From Micromonospora coerulea (GTDB taxonomy: Bacteria > Actinomycetota > Actinomycetes > Mycobacteriales > Micromonosporaceae), in assembly GCF_016598485.1 (NCBI RefSeq), contig NZ_JAEMUW010000019.1, positions 62,001 through 126,000 on the forward strand: 64,000 bases of DNA. Direction: 5' to 3'. The position numbers were made by a program, and so were the translations under genes. Under the pieces are notes generated by a model, which was not told where the DNA came from, did no database searches, and worked only from the letters and a program-made list of their open reading frames with translations. Positions 8,416 to 16,245 of this stretch are shown piece by piece; position 1 is the stretch's first letter; each line of letters begins with the position of its first letter.

Positions 8416-9639
8416 TCAGGCCCGCGTGAAGACGAGAGCCACGTTGTGACCGCCGAAGCCGAACGCGTTGTTCAGCGCGGCGGGGATCTCCAGGTGGCGT
8501 GCCTTGTGGGCGGCCACGTCCATGGTCAGGCCCTCGTCCGGGTCGTCCAGGTTGATCGTCGGAGGGACGACACTGTCGCGGATGGCGAGGATCGCGGCGA
8601 TCGACTCCAGCGCGCCGGCCGCGCCGAGCAGGTGCCCGGTCATCGACTTGGTGGCCGACAGCACCGGGTGGTCGCCGAGCGCCTTGTGCAGCGCGCCGAT
8701 CTCCAGCATGTCGCCCACCGGGGTCGAGGTGGCGTGCGCGTTGACGTGCGTGATGTCCGTCTTCGCGACGTCCGCGTCGGCGATCGCCTTGGCGATGGCC
8801 CGGATCGCCCCCTCGCCCTCGGCGTGCGGCTGCACGATGTCGTACGCGTCGGAGGTGATGCCGGCGCCGGCGAGGCGCGCGTAGACCCGGGCGCCGCGGG
8901 CGGCGGCGTGATCGGCGCGCTCCAGGACCACCACGCCCGCACCCTCGCCGAGCACGAAGCCGTCGCGGCCCTTGTCCCACGGCCGGGAGGCCCGTTCCGG
9001 CTCGTCGTTGCGGGTCGACATGGCCCGCATCGAGGCGAAACCGGCGATCGGCAGCGGGTGGATGACCGCTTCGGTGCCGCCGGCCACCACCACGTCGGCC
9101 CGGCCGGCGCGGATGATGTCCAGGCCGAGTGCGATCGCCTCCGCGCCGGTGGCGCAGGCGCTGGCCACCGAGTGCACGCCGGCCTTGGCGCCCAGCTCCA
9201 GCCCGACCCAGGCGGCCGGGCCGTTCGGCATCAGCATCGGCACCGTGTGCGGGGAGACCCGCCGCGGGCCGGACGCCTCCAGGATGTCGTCCTGGGCGAG
9301 CAGGGTGGTGGCGCCGCCGATGCCGGAGCCGACGCTGACGGCCAGCCGCTCCGGGTCCACGGAGTCGGCCAGGCCGGCGTCGACCCAGGCCTGCTGCGCC
9401 GCGATGAGGGCGATCGCCTCGGACCGGTCCAGCCGGCGCAGCTTGACGCGCTCCAGCACCTCGGACGGGTCCACGGCGAGCTGGGCGGCGATCCGGACGG
9501 GGAGTTGCCCGGCCCACTCCTGGGTGAGCGCACTCACCCCGGAGCGGCCGGCGAGCATTGCGTCCCAGGTCGACGCGACGTCCCCGCCGAGCGGGGTCGT
9601 CGCGCCGAGCCCGGTGACGACGACGTCGGGGCGAGTCAT
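8416..9639 (-). CDS. fabF: Beta-ketoacyl-ACP synthase II
   Basis: A 407-residue condensing enzyme elongating acyl-ACP with malonyl-ACP. The catalytic cysteine is C162 in SVASACATGAEA. The two histidines are in VNAHATSTPVGD and MTGHLLGAAG, and the C-terminal NNAFGFGGHN glycine loop is intact. The GEGAGVVVLE motif is also present. The ATG start at 9639 lies two bases after the acpP stop, and accD starts about 20 bases after the fabF stop, so all are one transcript. The length is standard for FabF/KasA. Confidence 0.96.
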   Translation of the reverse strand: MTRPDVVVTGLGATTPLGGDVASTWDAMLAGRSGVSALTQEWAGQLPVRIAAQLAVDPSEVLERVKLRRLDRSEAIALIAAQQAWVDAGLADSVDPERLAVSVGSGIGGATTLLAQDDILEASGPRRVSPHTVPMLMPNGPAAWVGLELGAKAGVHSVASACATGAEAIALGLDIIRAGRADVVVAGGTEAVIHPLPIAGFASMRAMSTRNDEPERASRPWDKGRDGFVLGEGAGVVVLERADHAAARGARVYARLAGAGITSDAYDIVQPHAEGEGAIRAIAKAIADADVAKTDITHVNAHATSTPVGDMLEIGALHKALGDHPVLSATKSMTGHLLGAAGALESIAAILAIRDSVVPPTINLDDPDEGLTMDVAAHKARHLEIPAALNNAFGFGGHNVALVFTRA

Positions 9640-9641
9640 GA

Positions 9642-9881
9642 TCAGGACTGCGCCGCGATGTAGCTGACGGCGTCCCCGACGGTCTTGAGGTTCTGCACCT
9701 CGTTGTCCGGGATCTTGACGCCGAACTTCTCCTCGGCCGCCACCACGACCTCGACCATGGAGAGGGAGTCGACGTCGAGGTCGTCGGTGAAGGACTTCCC
9801 CTCGGCCACGTCGTCCGGGTTCACCCCGGCAACCTCTTCGAGGATCTCGGCGAGGCCGGCGGTGATCTCGTCACGGGTCAT
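9642..9881 (-). CDS. acpP: Acyl carrier protein
   Basis: A 79-residue acidic four-helix carrier. The phosphopantetheine attachment site is S39 in DVDSLSMVE. The flanking helices (EEVAGVNPDDV and VVVAAEEKFGVKIPD) are canonical. It lies between fabH (84 bases upstream) and fabF (two bases downstream), the classical order in streptomycete-type type II fatty-acid synthase operons. It shuttles all intermediates of the pathway. Confidence 0.97.
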   Translation of the reverse strand: MTRDEITAGLAEILEEVAGVNPDDVAEGKSFTDDLDVDSLSMVEVVVAAEEKFGVKIPDNEVQNLKTVGDAVSYIAAQS

Positions 9882-9965
9882 TGCGGTTGGTTCCTCTCAT
9901 CGGGGGTTCTCGGCGGCCGACGTTGCCGGCCGCCATCCTCGGCGCGTGCGCGCCCGAGGGGGTCT

Positions 9966-10910
9966 TCAGGGGCAGCGGATGACCTGACCGGCGTAGGTCA
10001 GGCCGCCGCCGAAGCCGAACAGCAGCACCGGGGCGCCCGCGGGCACCTCCCGCCGCTCGACCAGCTTGGACAGGGCCAGTGGCACGCTCGCCGCCGAGGT
10101 GTTGCCGGACTCGACGATGTCCTTGGCGATGATCGCGTCCGGGATGTTCAGCCGCTTGGCGATGCCGTCGATGATCCGGGCGTTGGCCTGGTGCGGCACG
10201 AACGCGGCCAGCTCGGACGGCGCCACCCCGGCCTTCTCGCAGGCCTGCAGTGCCAGCGGGGCCAGCGCGGTGGTGGCCCAGCGGAAGACCGCCTGCCCCT
10301 CCTGCGCGATGTACGGCCGCCAGCCCTCGATGCGGACCGCGTCGCTCTTCTCCGGCACCGAGCCCCAGACCACCGGGCCCACCCCGGCCGGCTCGCCCTC
10401 GGCGGCGGCGGTCACCACGGCCGCGCCGGCGCCGTCACCGAAGATGATGCAGGTGGAGCGGTCGGTCCAGTCGGTGAAGTCGGAGAGCTTCTCCGCGCCG
10501 ACGACGATCGCGTTGCGCGCCGCCCCGGCCCGGATGGCGTGGTCGACGGTGCCCAGCGCGTACGCGAAGCCCGAGCAGGCGGTGTTGATGTCGTACGCGG
10601 CCGGGGCGGTGATGCCCAGCTTGGCGGCGACCCGGCAGGCCACGTTGGGGCTGCGGTCGACCGACGTGCAGGTGGCCACCACGACCAGGTCGATGTCGGC
10701 GGCGGTGAGGCCGGAGTTGGCCAGCGCCTTGCCGGCGGCGGCGGTGGCCATGTCGGCGACCGTCTCGTCGCCGGCGATCCGGCGGGTGACGATGCCGACC
10801 CGGTCCCGGATCCACTCGTCGTTGGTGTCGACGAGCTGGGCGAGGTCGTCGTTGGTCACCACCCGCGACGGCTGGTAGTGCCCCATCGAGACGATCCGAC
10901 TGCCGGCCAT
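9966..10910 (-). CDS. fabH: Beta-ketoacyl-ACP synthase III
   Basis: A 314-residue initiating condensing enzyme. The start is ATG 10910, overlapping the fabD stop by one base (TAATG), which implies coupled translation. The triad is complete: C112 in DINTACSGFAYA, the histidine in FVPHQANARI and the asparagine in ESGNTSAAS. The GFGGGLTYAG C-terminal loop is intact. FabH condenses an acyl-CoA primer with malonyl-ACP; in actinomycetes it usually accepts branched primers, which fits the family but cannot be read from this sequence alone. Confidence 0.96.
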   Translation of the reverse strand: MAGSRIVSMGHYQPSRVVTNDDLAQLVDTNDEWIRDRVGIVTRRIAGDETVADMATAAAGKALANSGLTAADIDLVVVATCTSVDRSPNVACRVAAKLGITAPAAYDINTACSGFAYALGTVDHAIRAGAARNAIVVGAEKLSDFTDWTDRSTCIIFGDGAGAAVVTAAAEGEPAGVGPVVWGSVPEKSDAVRIEGWRPYIAQEGQAVFRWATTALAPLALQACEKAGVAPSELAAFVPHQANARIIDGIAKRLNIPDAIIAKDIVESGNTSAASVPLALSKLVERREVPAGAPVLLFGFGGGLTYAGQVIRCP

Positions 10911-12079
10911 TAGTGCTGTCCTCCGATGCGGGCGAGCGGCTGGCCCGGGGCGACCGGGTCGTCGTGGTGGGCGAGCCACTCGGTGAGCAGCCCGCTGTCG
11001 TGCGCGGTCACCTCGACCGGCCCCTGCCGGGTGGCGATGTGACCGATGACCTGGCCGGTGCGCAGGTCCGCGCCCTCGGCCAGCTCGGCGGCCGGTTCGA
11101 AGGTGCCCGCGGCGGGGGAGACCACCACCCGGAACTGGATCACCGGCTCGTGGCCGCGCAGGCCGCTGTGCCGGGCGATCAGGTCCCGCGCGGCGGGCAG
11201 GTCGTCGGGGGTGTTCAGGGTGACGATCTCCGGTGCGCCGCTGGCCTTCAGCTCCCGCTTGACCAGGCCGGCGAGGGTGCCGGCCGGGGGCAGCTCGATC
11301 ACCCCGGTGACGCCGAGGTCGGCCAGGGTGCGCATGCACAGGTCCCAGCGCACGGGGGCGGTCACCTGGCGGACCAGCCGCTGCACCATCTCCCGGCCGT
11401 GGTTGACCGCCGAGCCGTCGAGGTTGGACAGCAGGATCCGGGCCGGGTCGGCCGGGGTGATCCCGGCGGCCACGCCGGCCAGCGCGGCCTCGGCCGGGGC
11501 CATGTACGGGGTGTGGAAGGCGCCGGCCACCTGGAGCCGGATCACCCGGGTCTTCGCCGGCGGCTCGGCGGCCAGCTTCTCCAGCCCGGCCACCGCGCCC
11601 GCGGCGACCACCTGGCCGGTGCCGTTGCGGTTGGCCGGGTACAGCCCGTGCGCCTCGATCGCGGCGAGCACCTCGTCCGGGTCGCCGCCGAGCACGGCGG
11701 CCATCCCGGTGGGCTCCAGTGCGCAGGCGGCGGCCATCTCCCGGCCGCGTACGCCGGCGAGGGTGATCGCCGCCTCGGCGGGCAGCACCCCGGCGAGGGC
11801 GGCGGCGCCGAGTTCGCCGACGCTGTGCCCGGCGGTCACCGCGACGTCGTACATCGGCAGGTGCTCGGCGGCGAGCAGCGCGGCCGCGACCAGCAGCGGC
11901 TGGGTGCGGGCGGTGTCCTTGATCTCCTCGGCGTCAGCCTTCGTGCCGAGGTGGACTAGGTCGACGCCGGCCAGCGCGGACCACCAGCGCAGGCGCGCCT
12001 CGGAGCCGGTCAGGTCGAGCCAAGGAGTCAGGAAGCCGGGTTTCTGGGAACCCTGGCCGGGTGAGAGTACGGCGAGCAC
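10910..12079 (-). CDS. fabD: Malonyl-CoA:ACP transacylase with a C-terminal lipoyl-like extension
   Basis: 389 residues from GTG 12079. Residues 1-305 are a standard FabD, with LSPGQGSQ at the N-terminus, the nucleophile S86 in GHSVGE and the catalytic histidine H189 in AGAFHTPYM. Residues about 310-389 are extra. Segments such as RVVVSPAAGTF, GADLRTGQVIGHI, AHDSGLLTEW and DPVAPGQPLARI have the rhythm of a biotinyl/lipoyl hammerhead domain. The usual modified lysine (MKM-type turn) is absent, replaced by a TRQGPVEVTA stretch. Typical FabD proteins are about 310 residues. This is the first gene of the fab operon, and its product supplies malonyl-ACP. Confidence 0.93.
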   Translation of the reverse strand: MLAVLSPGQGSQKPGFLTPWLDLTGSEARLRWWSALAGVDLVHLGTKADAEEIKDTARTQPLLVAAALLAAEHLPMYDVAVTAGHSVGELGAAALAGVLPAEAAITLAGVRGREMAAACALEPTGMAAVLGGDPDEVLAAIEAHGLYPANRNGTGQVVAAGAVAGLEKLAAEPPAKTRVIRLQVAGAFHTPYMAPAEAALAGVAAGITPADPARILLSNLDGSAVNHGREMVQRLVRQVTAPVRWDLCMRTLADLGVTGVIELPPAGTLAGLVKRELKASGAPEIVTLNTPDDLPAARDLIARHSGLRGHEPVIQFRVVVSPAAGTFEPAAELAEGADLRTGQVIGHIATRQGPVEVTAHDSGLLTEWLAHHDDPVAPGQPLARIGGQH

Positions 12080-12157
12080 GTCTATGACTCTGACGGATAC
12101 TCGTGGGTCGCGCTGTAGCGAGCGCCACCAAACCGCACTAGAACCTTTGGAGGGTTC
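12080..12157 (-). promoter_or_regulatory. Promoter/operator interval of the fab operon (candidate)
   Basis: This 78-base gap between the fasR stop and the fabD start must hold any fabD-specific promoter. It includes an imperfect inverted repeat at 12140-12159 (AGAACC, seven bases, GGTTCCT) that runs to the fasR stop. The repeat is a candidate site for the upstream PucR-type regulator. No sharp -10/-35 pair could be assigned by eye. Confidence 0.3.
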
Positions 12158-13423
12158 CTACAAAAATCGGCGGTGATCATCACCCAGCTGTGATGTTTTC
12201 CTCACGGCTGGGGTCATTGTCTGGGTCGGGACGGGTGTGACGGCCGGGACGACCGGGTCCAGCCGACCCACCGTCAGCGCCACCTGGAGGGCGAACGCGT
12301 CCCGCGGCGTCAGTGGCGAGAAGCCGGTCACTTCGGCGATCCGCTTCAGCCGGTAACGCACCGTGTTCGGGTGCACGAAGAGCGCCCGGGCGGCGCTCTC
12401 CAGCGTGCCCCCGGCGGCCAGGAACGCGTCCAGCGTCTCCAGCAGCTCACCGCCGGCGCGGACCAGGGTGGCGTACACGTCGTGCCGGAGCCGGCGGCGG
12501 GCCTCCGCGTCGCCGGCCAGGGCCCGCTCCGGCAGCAGGTCCGCGGCAGGCACCGGGCGTGGCGCGGTCGGCCAGGCCGGGGCCGCGCGGAAACCGGCCA
12601 GCGCGGCCCGCGCCGAGTCCGTCGCCTCGTCCAGACTGGGTACGGCCGGGCCGACCACCACCGGCCCGTCACCGAAGGCGGTCAGCAGCTTCTCCGTCGC
12701 GGCCATCGGGTCGGCGGCCCCGCCGAGCACGATGACCAGCCGGTCGCCGTGCACACCGCCGATCACCTCCACGCCGATCCGGCGGGCCTGCCGGTAGACG
12801 GTGTGCAGCACGGCGGCCACCTCACCGCCCGGGGAACGGCCCACCGCCACCGCCACCGGGGGCGCGTCCGACCAGCCCAGCGCCGCCGCCCGACTGGCCA
12901 GCACGTCCGGCGAGTCGCCGCGCAGCAGCGCGTCGACCAGCAGGGCCTGCAACCGGGCGTCCCACGAGCCGCGCGACTCGGCCGCCCGGGCGTAGACCCG
13001 GGCGGCGGCGAAGGCGATCTCCCGGGAGAAGCGCAGCACGGCCTCCCGCAGCTGCTGCTCCTCGCCCTTGACGGCCAGGTGCGACACCTGCTCCTCGACC
13101 ACGTCGATGGTCACCTTGATCAACGCCACGGTCTGCTGGAGGCTGATCGAGCGGGCGAGGGCCTGCGGGGCGGTGGCGAAGACCTCGTCGGAGACCTCCT
13201 GGGTGCTGTCCGCGGTGCCGCCGCCGGAGCGCAGCCACTGCACCAGCGACCGGGCGCCGGCCTGGGCGACCAGCATGACCCAGGAGCGCTGGTCCGCCGG
13301 CAGCTCCCGGAACCAGGGCAGGGTCTCGTCCATCCGGGCCACGCTGGCGGTGGCCAGTGCCCCCGCGGCCCGTTCGATCCGGCGCAGGGTGGCCGACAGC
13401 TCGGTACCGCCCGGCTCGCTCAC
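12158..13423 (-). CDS. fasR: PucR/CdaR-family transcriptional regulator, FasR-like activator of fatty-acid synthesis
   Basis: 421 residues from GTG 13423; the frame is open further upstream, but that part is antisense to pyrE. The C-terminal PucR helix-turn-helix is clear: ETLDAFLAAGGTLESAARAL, FVHPNTVRYRLKRIAEVTG and TPRDAFALQVAL. The middle has a GGDEF-like fold typical of CdaR/PucR proteins. Its position directly upstream of fabD matches FasR of Streptomyces coelicolor, a PucR-type protein reported to activate fabDHPF, and Rv2242 in M. tuberculosis. It probably adjusts membrane lipid supply; the ligand is not evident. Confidence 0.85.
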   Translation of the reverse strand: MSEPGGTELSATLRRIERAAGALATASVARMDETLPWFRELPADQRSWVMLVAQAGARSLVQWLRSGGGTADSTQEVSDEVFATAPQALARSISLQQTVALIKVTIDVVEEQVSHLAVKGEEQQLREAVLRFSREIAFAAARVYARAAESRGSWDARLQALLVDALLRGDSPDVLASRAAALGWSDAPPVAVAVGRSPGGEVAAVLHTVYRQARRIGVEVIGGVHGDRLVIVLGGAADPMAATEKLLTAFGDGPVVVGPAVPSLDEATDSARAALAGFRAAPAWPTAPRPVPAADLLPERALAGDAEARRRLRHDVYATLVRAGGELLETLDAFLAAGGTLESAARALFVHPNTVRYRLKRIAEVTGFSPLTPRDAFALQVALTVGRLDPVVPAVTPVPTQTMTPAVRKTSQLGDDHRRFL

Positions 13424-13525
13424 CGCCCCAGCCTGACATGCCCTGAGCAGGGACTCCACACCGAGGGGCGGCGGTGCGCGGGACGCGCTCGACGTGGGCG
13501 CGGCGGTCGGCCAGAATGATCTTCC

Positions 13526-14071
13526 GTGACCGACACCGACCAGGCGACCGCGGCGCTGGCCCGCGACATCGACCGCACCTGCCGACTCACCGGCCGCTTC
13601 GTGCTCCGGTCCGGCCGGACCGCCGACGAGTACTTCGACAAGTACCGGTTCGAGGCCGACCCGGTGCTGCTCGACCGGGTCGCTGCCGGGCTGGCCGAGC
13701 TGGTCCCGCCCGGCACGGAGGTGCTGGCCGGTCTCGAGCTGGGCGGCATCCCGGTGGTCACCGCGCTGGCCCGGCACGTCGGGCTGCCGTGCGCGTTCGT
13801 CCGCAAGACGGCGAAGGCGTACGGGACCGCCCGGCTGGCGGAGGGGGCCGAGGTCGCCGGCCGTCGGGTGCTCGTGGTGGAGGACGTGGTGACCTCCGGC
13901 GGCCAGGTGGTGATCTCCACCGGTCAGCTCCGCGAGCTGGGCGCCCGGATCGACCAGGCCCTCTGCGTGATCGACCGGTCCGAGGGTGGCACGGAGGCGC
14001 TGGCCGCGCACGGCGTCGCGCTGCGCGCCCTGCTCACCCGCGCCGACCTGGCGGCGCACCGCCGAGCCTGA
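13526..14071 (+). CDS. pyrE: Orotate phosphoribosyltransferase
   Basis: 181 residues from a GTG start, divergent from fasR with 102 bases between starts. The PRPP-binding loop VVEDVVTSGG (residues 117-126) and the catalytic-loop lysines in FVRKTAKAYG match OPRTase, which joins orotate to PRPP in pyrimidine synthesis. LAGLELGGIPVVTALA is the flexible-loop side of the fold. No other pyr gene is adjacent, so it is not in a classical pyr operon. A specialised phosphoribosyltransferase remains possible, but length and motifs fit PyrE well. Confidence 0.88.
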   Translation: MTDTDQATAALARDIDRTCRLTGRFVLRSGRTADEYFDKYRFEADPVLLDRVAAGLAELVPPGTEVLAGLELGGIPVVTALARHVGLPCAFVRKTAKAYGTARLAEGAEVAGRRVLVVEDVVTSGGQVVISTGQLRELGARIDQALCVIDRSEGGTEALAAHGVALRALLTRADLAAHRRA

Positions 14072-14094
14072 GCGGCCGACGCCGGCCGGTTGCC

Positions 14095-14154
14095 GGACGA
14101 TCTCCGGCGCGCGCCGACCGGTCGGCTGGACGATCTCCGGCGCGCGCTGACCGG
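14095..14154 (+). repeat. Two-copy 33-bp tandem repeat downstream of pyrE
   Basis: The 27-bp core GGACGATCTCCGGCGCGCGC plus seven bases occurs at 14095-14121 and again at 14128-14154 with one mismatch. The period is 33 bp, a multiple of three, in the intergenic region before the small gene at 14251. Confidence 0.8.
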
Positions 14155-14250
14155 GTACGCGGCGCACGGCCCGTCGAGCCCGGCCAGTACGGTGTCAGGG
14201 CACGTCGGGGCGACCGCCCGACGGGCGATGGCGAGCGTGAGGAGACCGGG

Positions 14251-14589
14251 ATGGCGCACGGGGAGGCCGAGCACGGCTGCGCCCAGGGCGAGCCCTGCCG
14301 GCTGGGCCACCACGAACAGCCGGCGTCCGCCAAACACCCCCGCCGGCTCGGCGGCATGACCCATTCGGGGGAGCCGACCGCCGGGCGCGGGCCCGAGCGG
14401 GCCGACGACGAGCCGCCCGCCCCGCGCCCGCGCGGGCCCGAGCCGGCCGAGCTGGCCGCGCCCGAGCCGGCGCCCGCCCAGAGCTGCCGCAGTGAGCGGG
14501 CGGGCTGGGCCGGCGCGCACCGGCACGGCGCGGTCCGACCGGGTAACCGGACCCTGCGCCGGGAGCGGCCGCCGCACCGCTGGTGCTGA
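14251..14589 (+). CDS. Small hypothetical protein, His/Cys/Pro-rich
   Basis: 112 residues starting at ATG 14251 behind GAGGAG. The family is not recognised. The N-terminus MAHGEAEHGCAQGEPC is rich in His, Cys and acidic residues, resembling simple metal-binding patches. The middle is proline, alanine and acid-rich and the end is basic (RTLRRERPPHRWC). It seems disordered, with no membrane segment or signal peptide. The good ribosome site supports translation, but low complexity and high GC mean the frame could be fortuitous. It converges on the membrane protein gene at 14614. Confidence 0.45.
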   Translation: MAHGEAEHGCAQGEPCRLGHHEQPASAKHPRRLGGMTHSGEPTAGRGPERADDEPPAPRPRGPEPAELAAPEPAPAQSCRSERAGWAGAHRHGAVRPGNRTLRRERPPHRWC

Positions 14590-14613
14590 CCAGCCGCCGC
14601 CCGGCGGGAGGGC

Positions 14614-15267
14614 TCAGCGGGTGCGGTGGCGGATCAGCAGCGCGATCCCGGCGAGGCCGGTCGTGATGACCAGCATCACCCCGACGTTGAGCAGCAGCAG
14701 CCGCTGAAGCTCGCCCATCGCGTCGTCGATGTCCCGGCCGGGGTTCAGCGAATCCTCCGGGATGACCCGCTCGCCGCCGCCCACTCCACCGCTGACCGTG
14801 TCGAACTGCCGCTCCAGCGGCACCCCGACGCTGCGCAGCGTCTCCGACATGTTGAGCCGCCCGAGGAACCAGCCCGCCCGGGTCTTGCTCAGGTTCGGTT
14901 GCTTGGCCGGCCGGTAGACCCGCGGGCCGCCCTTGGCCAGCGGGTAGAGGTCGTAGGTGTGCATCGGCACGTCCCCGGCGAGCACCACGACGGTGTACTT
15001 CGGACCCAGGTCCTTCGCGGCGGGCCCGCGCTGCTGGCCGGTGCGGCCCAGCCAGCTCACCTGGTCGACGACGACGCCGACCTCGGCGGGCCGGGTGTCG
15101 GCGCGCAGCCGCAGCGGCTGTTCGAGCCGGTAGCCGGTGATGTGCACCCCGGCGGGCGGCAGCTTGGGCGCGGCCGCCTGGGCCGGGCCGGCGAGCACCA
15201 GCCCGCAGGCGGTCGCTATCAGCGCACCCGTCACCACGGCCAGCAGCCGCTTCACCTTTCGGACCAT
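14614..15267 (-). CDS. Exported, C-terminally membrane-anchored protein of unknown function
   Basis: 217 residues. ATG 15267 is preferred over an upstream ATG because it follows GAGGAGG by six bases and begins a signal peptide (MVRKVKRLLAVV, hydrophobic core, AQAA cleavage region). The mature part, about 150 residues, has no recognised domain. It contains KYTVVVLAGDVPMHTYDLYP and RVIPEDSLNPG. A single helix near residues 190-211 is followed by basic RHRTR, so most of the protein should lie outside the membrane. It is divergent from the CopC-like gene, with a 224-base spacer that must hold both promoters. Function is unknown. Confidence 0.75.
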   Translation of the reverse strand: MVRKVKRLLAVVTGALIATACGLVLAGPAQAAAPKLPPAGVHITGYRLEQPLRLRADTRPAEVGVVVDQVSWLGRTGQQRGPAAKDLGPKYTVVVLAGDVPMHTYDLYPLAKGGPRVYRPAKQPNLSKTRAGWFLGRLNMSETLRSVGVPLERQFDTVSGGVGGGERVIPEDSLNPGRDIDDAMGELQRLLLLNVGVMLVITTGLAGIALLIRHRTR

Positions 15268-15491
15268 CGCCGCCTCCTCGCCCCGTTCGATGGGTGGCTT
15301 CCGCTGCAGGTCACACGCTGATCGGCCGACGGTGGTGGTCCGGCCCGCAAACCGGGTGCCCACCTAGAAGACTCCGCAGAACGTTGCTTGGTTGCAGCTG
15401 CTGGAAGAGTTATTGGAACTATCTGCGATCTGGGACCGACTAACGAGCGGTTGTTGATCAGCGGGCGGATCGTACCTTTGCGGAGGGGTTC

Positions 15492-16139
15492 ATGGGGGGC
15501 AGCGTGGCACGCGTGGCACGGACCTGGCTAGCGGTTCTCGGCGTGGCGGTCGGTGCGTCGGTGGCGTTCCCGGCCACCCCCGCGGCCGCGCACAACTCGC
15601 TGACCGGCAGCGACCCGCACAACGGCGCGCGACTGGCGGCCGCGCCGAAGCGGATCGAGCTCCGGTTCCTGGCCAGCCCGGTCCCGGCTACGACGAAGAT
15701 CACAGTCACTGGACCGGACAATGTGGACGCCGCGGGTGGCGCGCCGACGTTCACCGGGAACCGGGTGAGCGTCCCGTTCCGGCCCGGGGCGGCCGGCCTC
15801 TACATCGTCGACTACCGGGTCGGGTCGACCGATGGCCATCCGGTGACCGGCGAGATCCGCTTCACCCTCACCACCGGTACGCCGGCCGAGCCGCCGTCGG
15901 CCACCGCCACCGCCCTGCCGGCACCCACCGCCACCGCCCCCTCGGCCACCGTCGGGGCGACGTCTCCGGCCGGTTCGCCGACGGCCTCGGGAGGCGGCGC
16001 CCCGGTGAGTCCGGCGCCGGCCGCCGGGGAGAGCTCGGACGAGCGGGGGGCCGGCTGGTTCTGGCTGCTCGCCGCCGTGCTGGTGCTCGTCCTGCTCGGG
16101 GGCGGCCTGCTGCTCCGCCGCCGCCTCGCGCGCCGCTGA
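15492..16139 (+). CDS. CopC-domain copper-binding protein with C-terminal membrane anchor
   Basis: 215 residues with a signal peptide ending near AAAH, so the mature protein would begin with the histidine of HNSLTGSDP. CopC uses this N-terminal His in its Cu(II) site. A second CopC signature, STDGHPVTGEIRFTL, follows around residues 115-130. After the about 95-residue CopC domain come a Pro/Thr/Ala-rich linker and one transmembrane helix with an RRRLARR tail, as in actinobacterial CopC/YobA-like proteins. A CopD permease is not next to it. It probably binds copper at the outer face of the membrane. Confidence 0.88.
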   Translation: MGGSVARVARTWLAVLGVAVGASVAFPATPAAAHNSLTGSDPHNGARLAAAPKRIELRFLASPVPATTKITVTGPDNVDAAGGAPTFTGNRVSVPFRPGAAGLYIVDYRVGSTDGHPVTGEIRFTLTTGTPAEPPSATATALPAPTATAPSATVGATSPAGSPTASGGGAPVSPAPAAGESSDERGAGWFWLLAAVLVLVLLGGGLLLRRRLARR

Positions 16140-16201
16140 CGCCCGCCCGGCCGGGGCGCCGACGCGCGGTAGGGCCGCCACTGGAGCCGCCGGACGTACC
16201 G

Positions 16202-16235
16202 CGAAGGGCCCGCCGGAAGACCGGCGGGCCCTTCG
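16202..16235. terminator. Bidirectional hairpin terminator between copC-like gene and gltX
   Basis: A perfect 15-bp stem (16202-16216 pairs with 16221-16235) with a four-base AAGA loop, between the convergent stops. The very high stem GC and absence of a T-run are normal in such genomes. Confidence 0.85.
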
Positions 16236-16245
16236 GGACGGGACG

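Noticed and set aside
13424..14167. Extending the fasR frame upstream to 14167
   Set aside because: That part is antisense to pyrE and Gly/Arg/Gln-rich; the PucR protein length fits a start at 13423.
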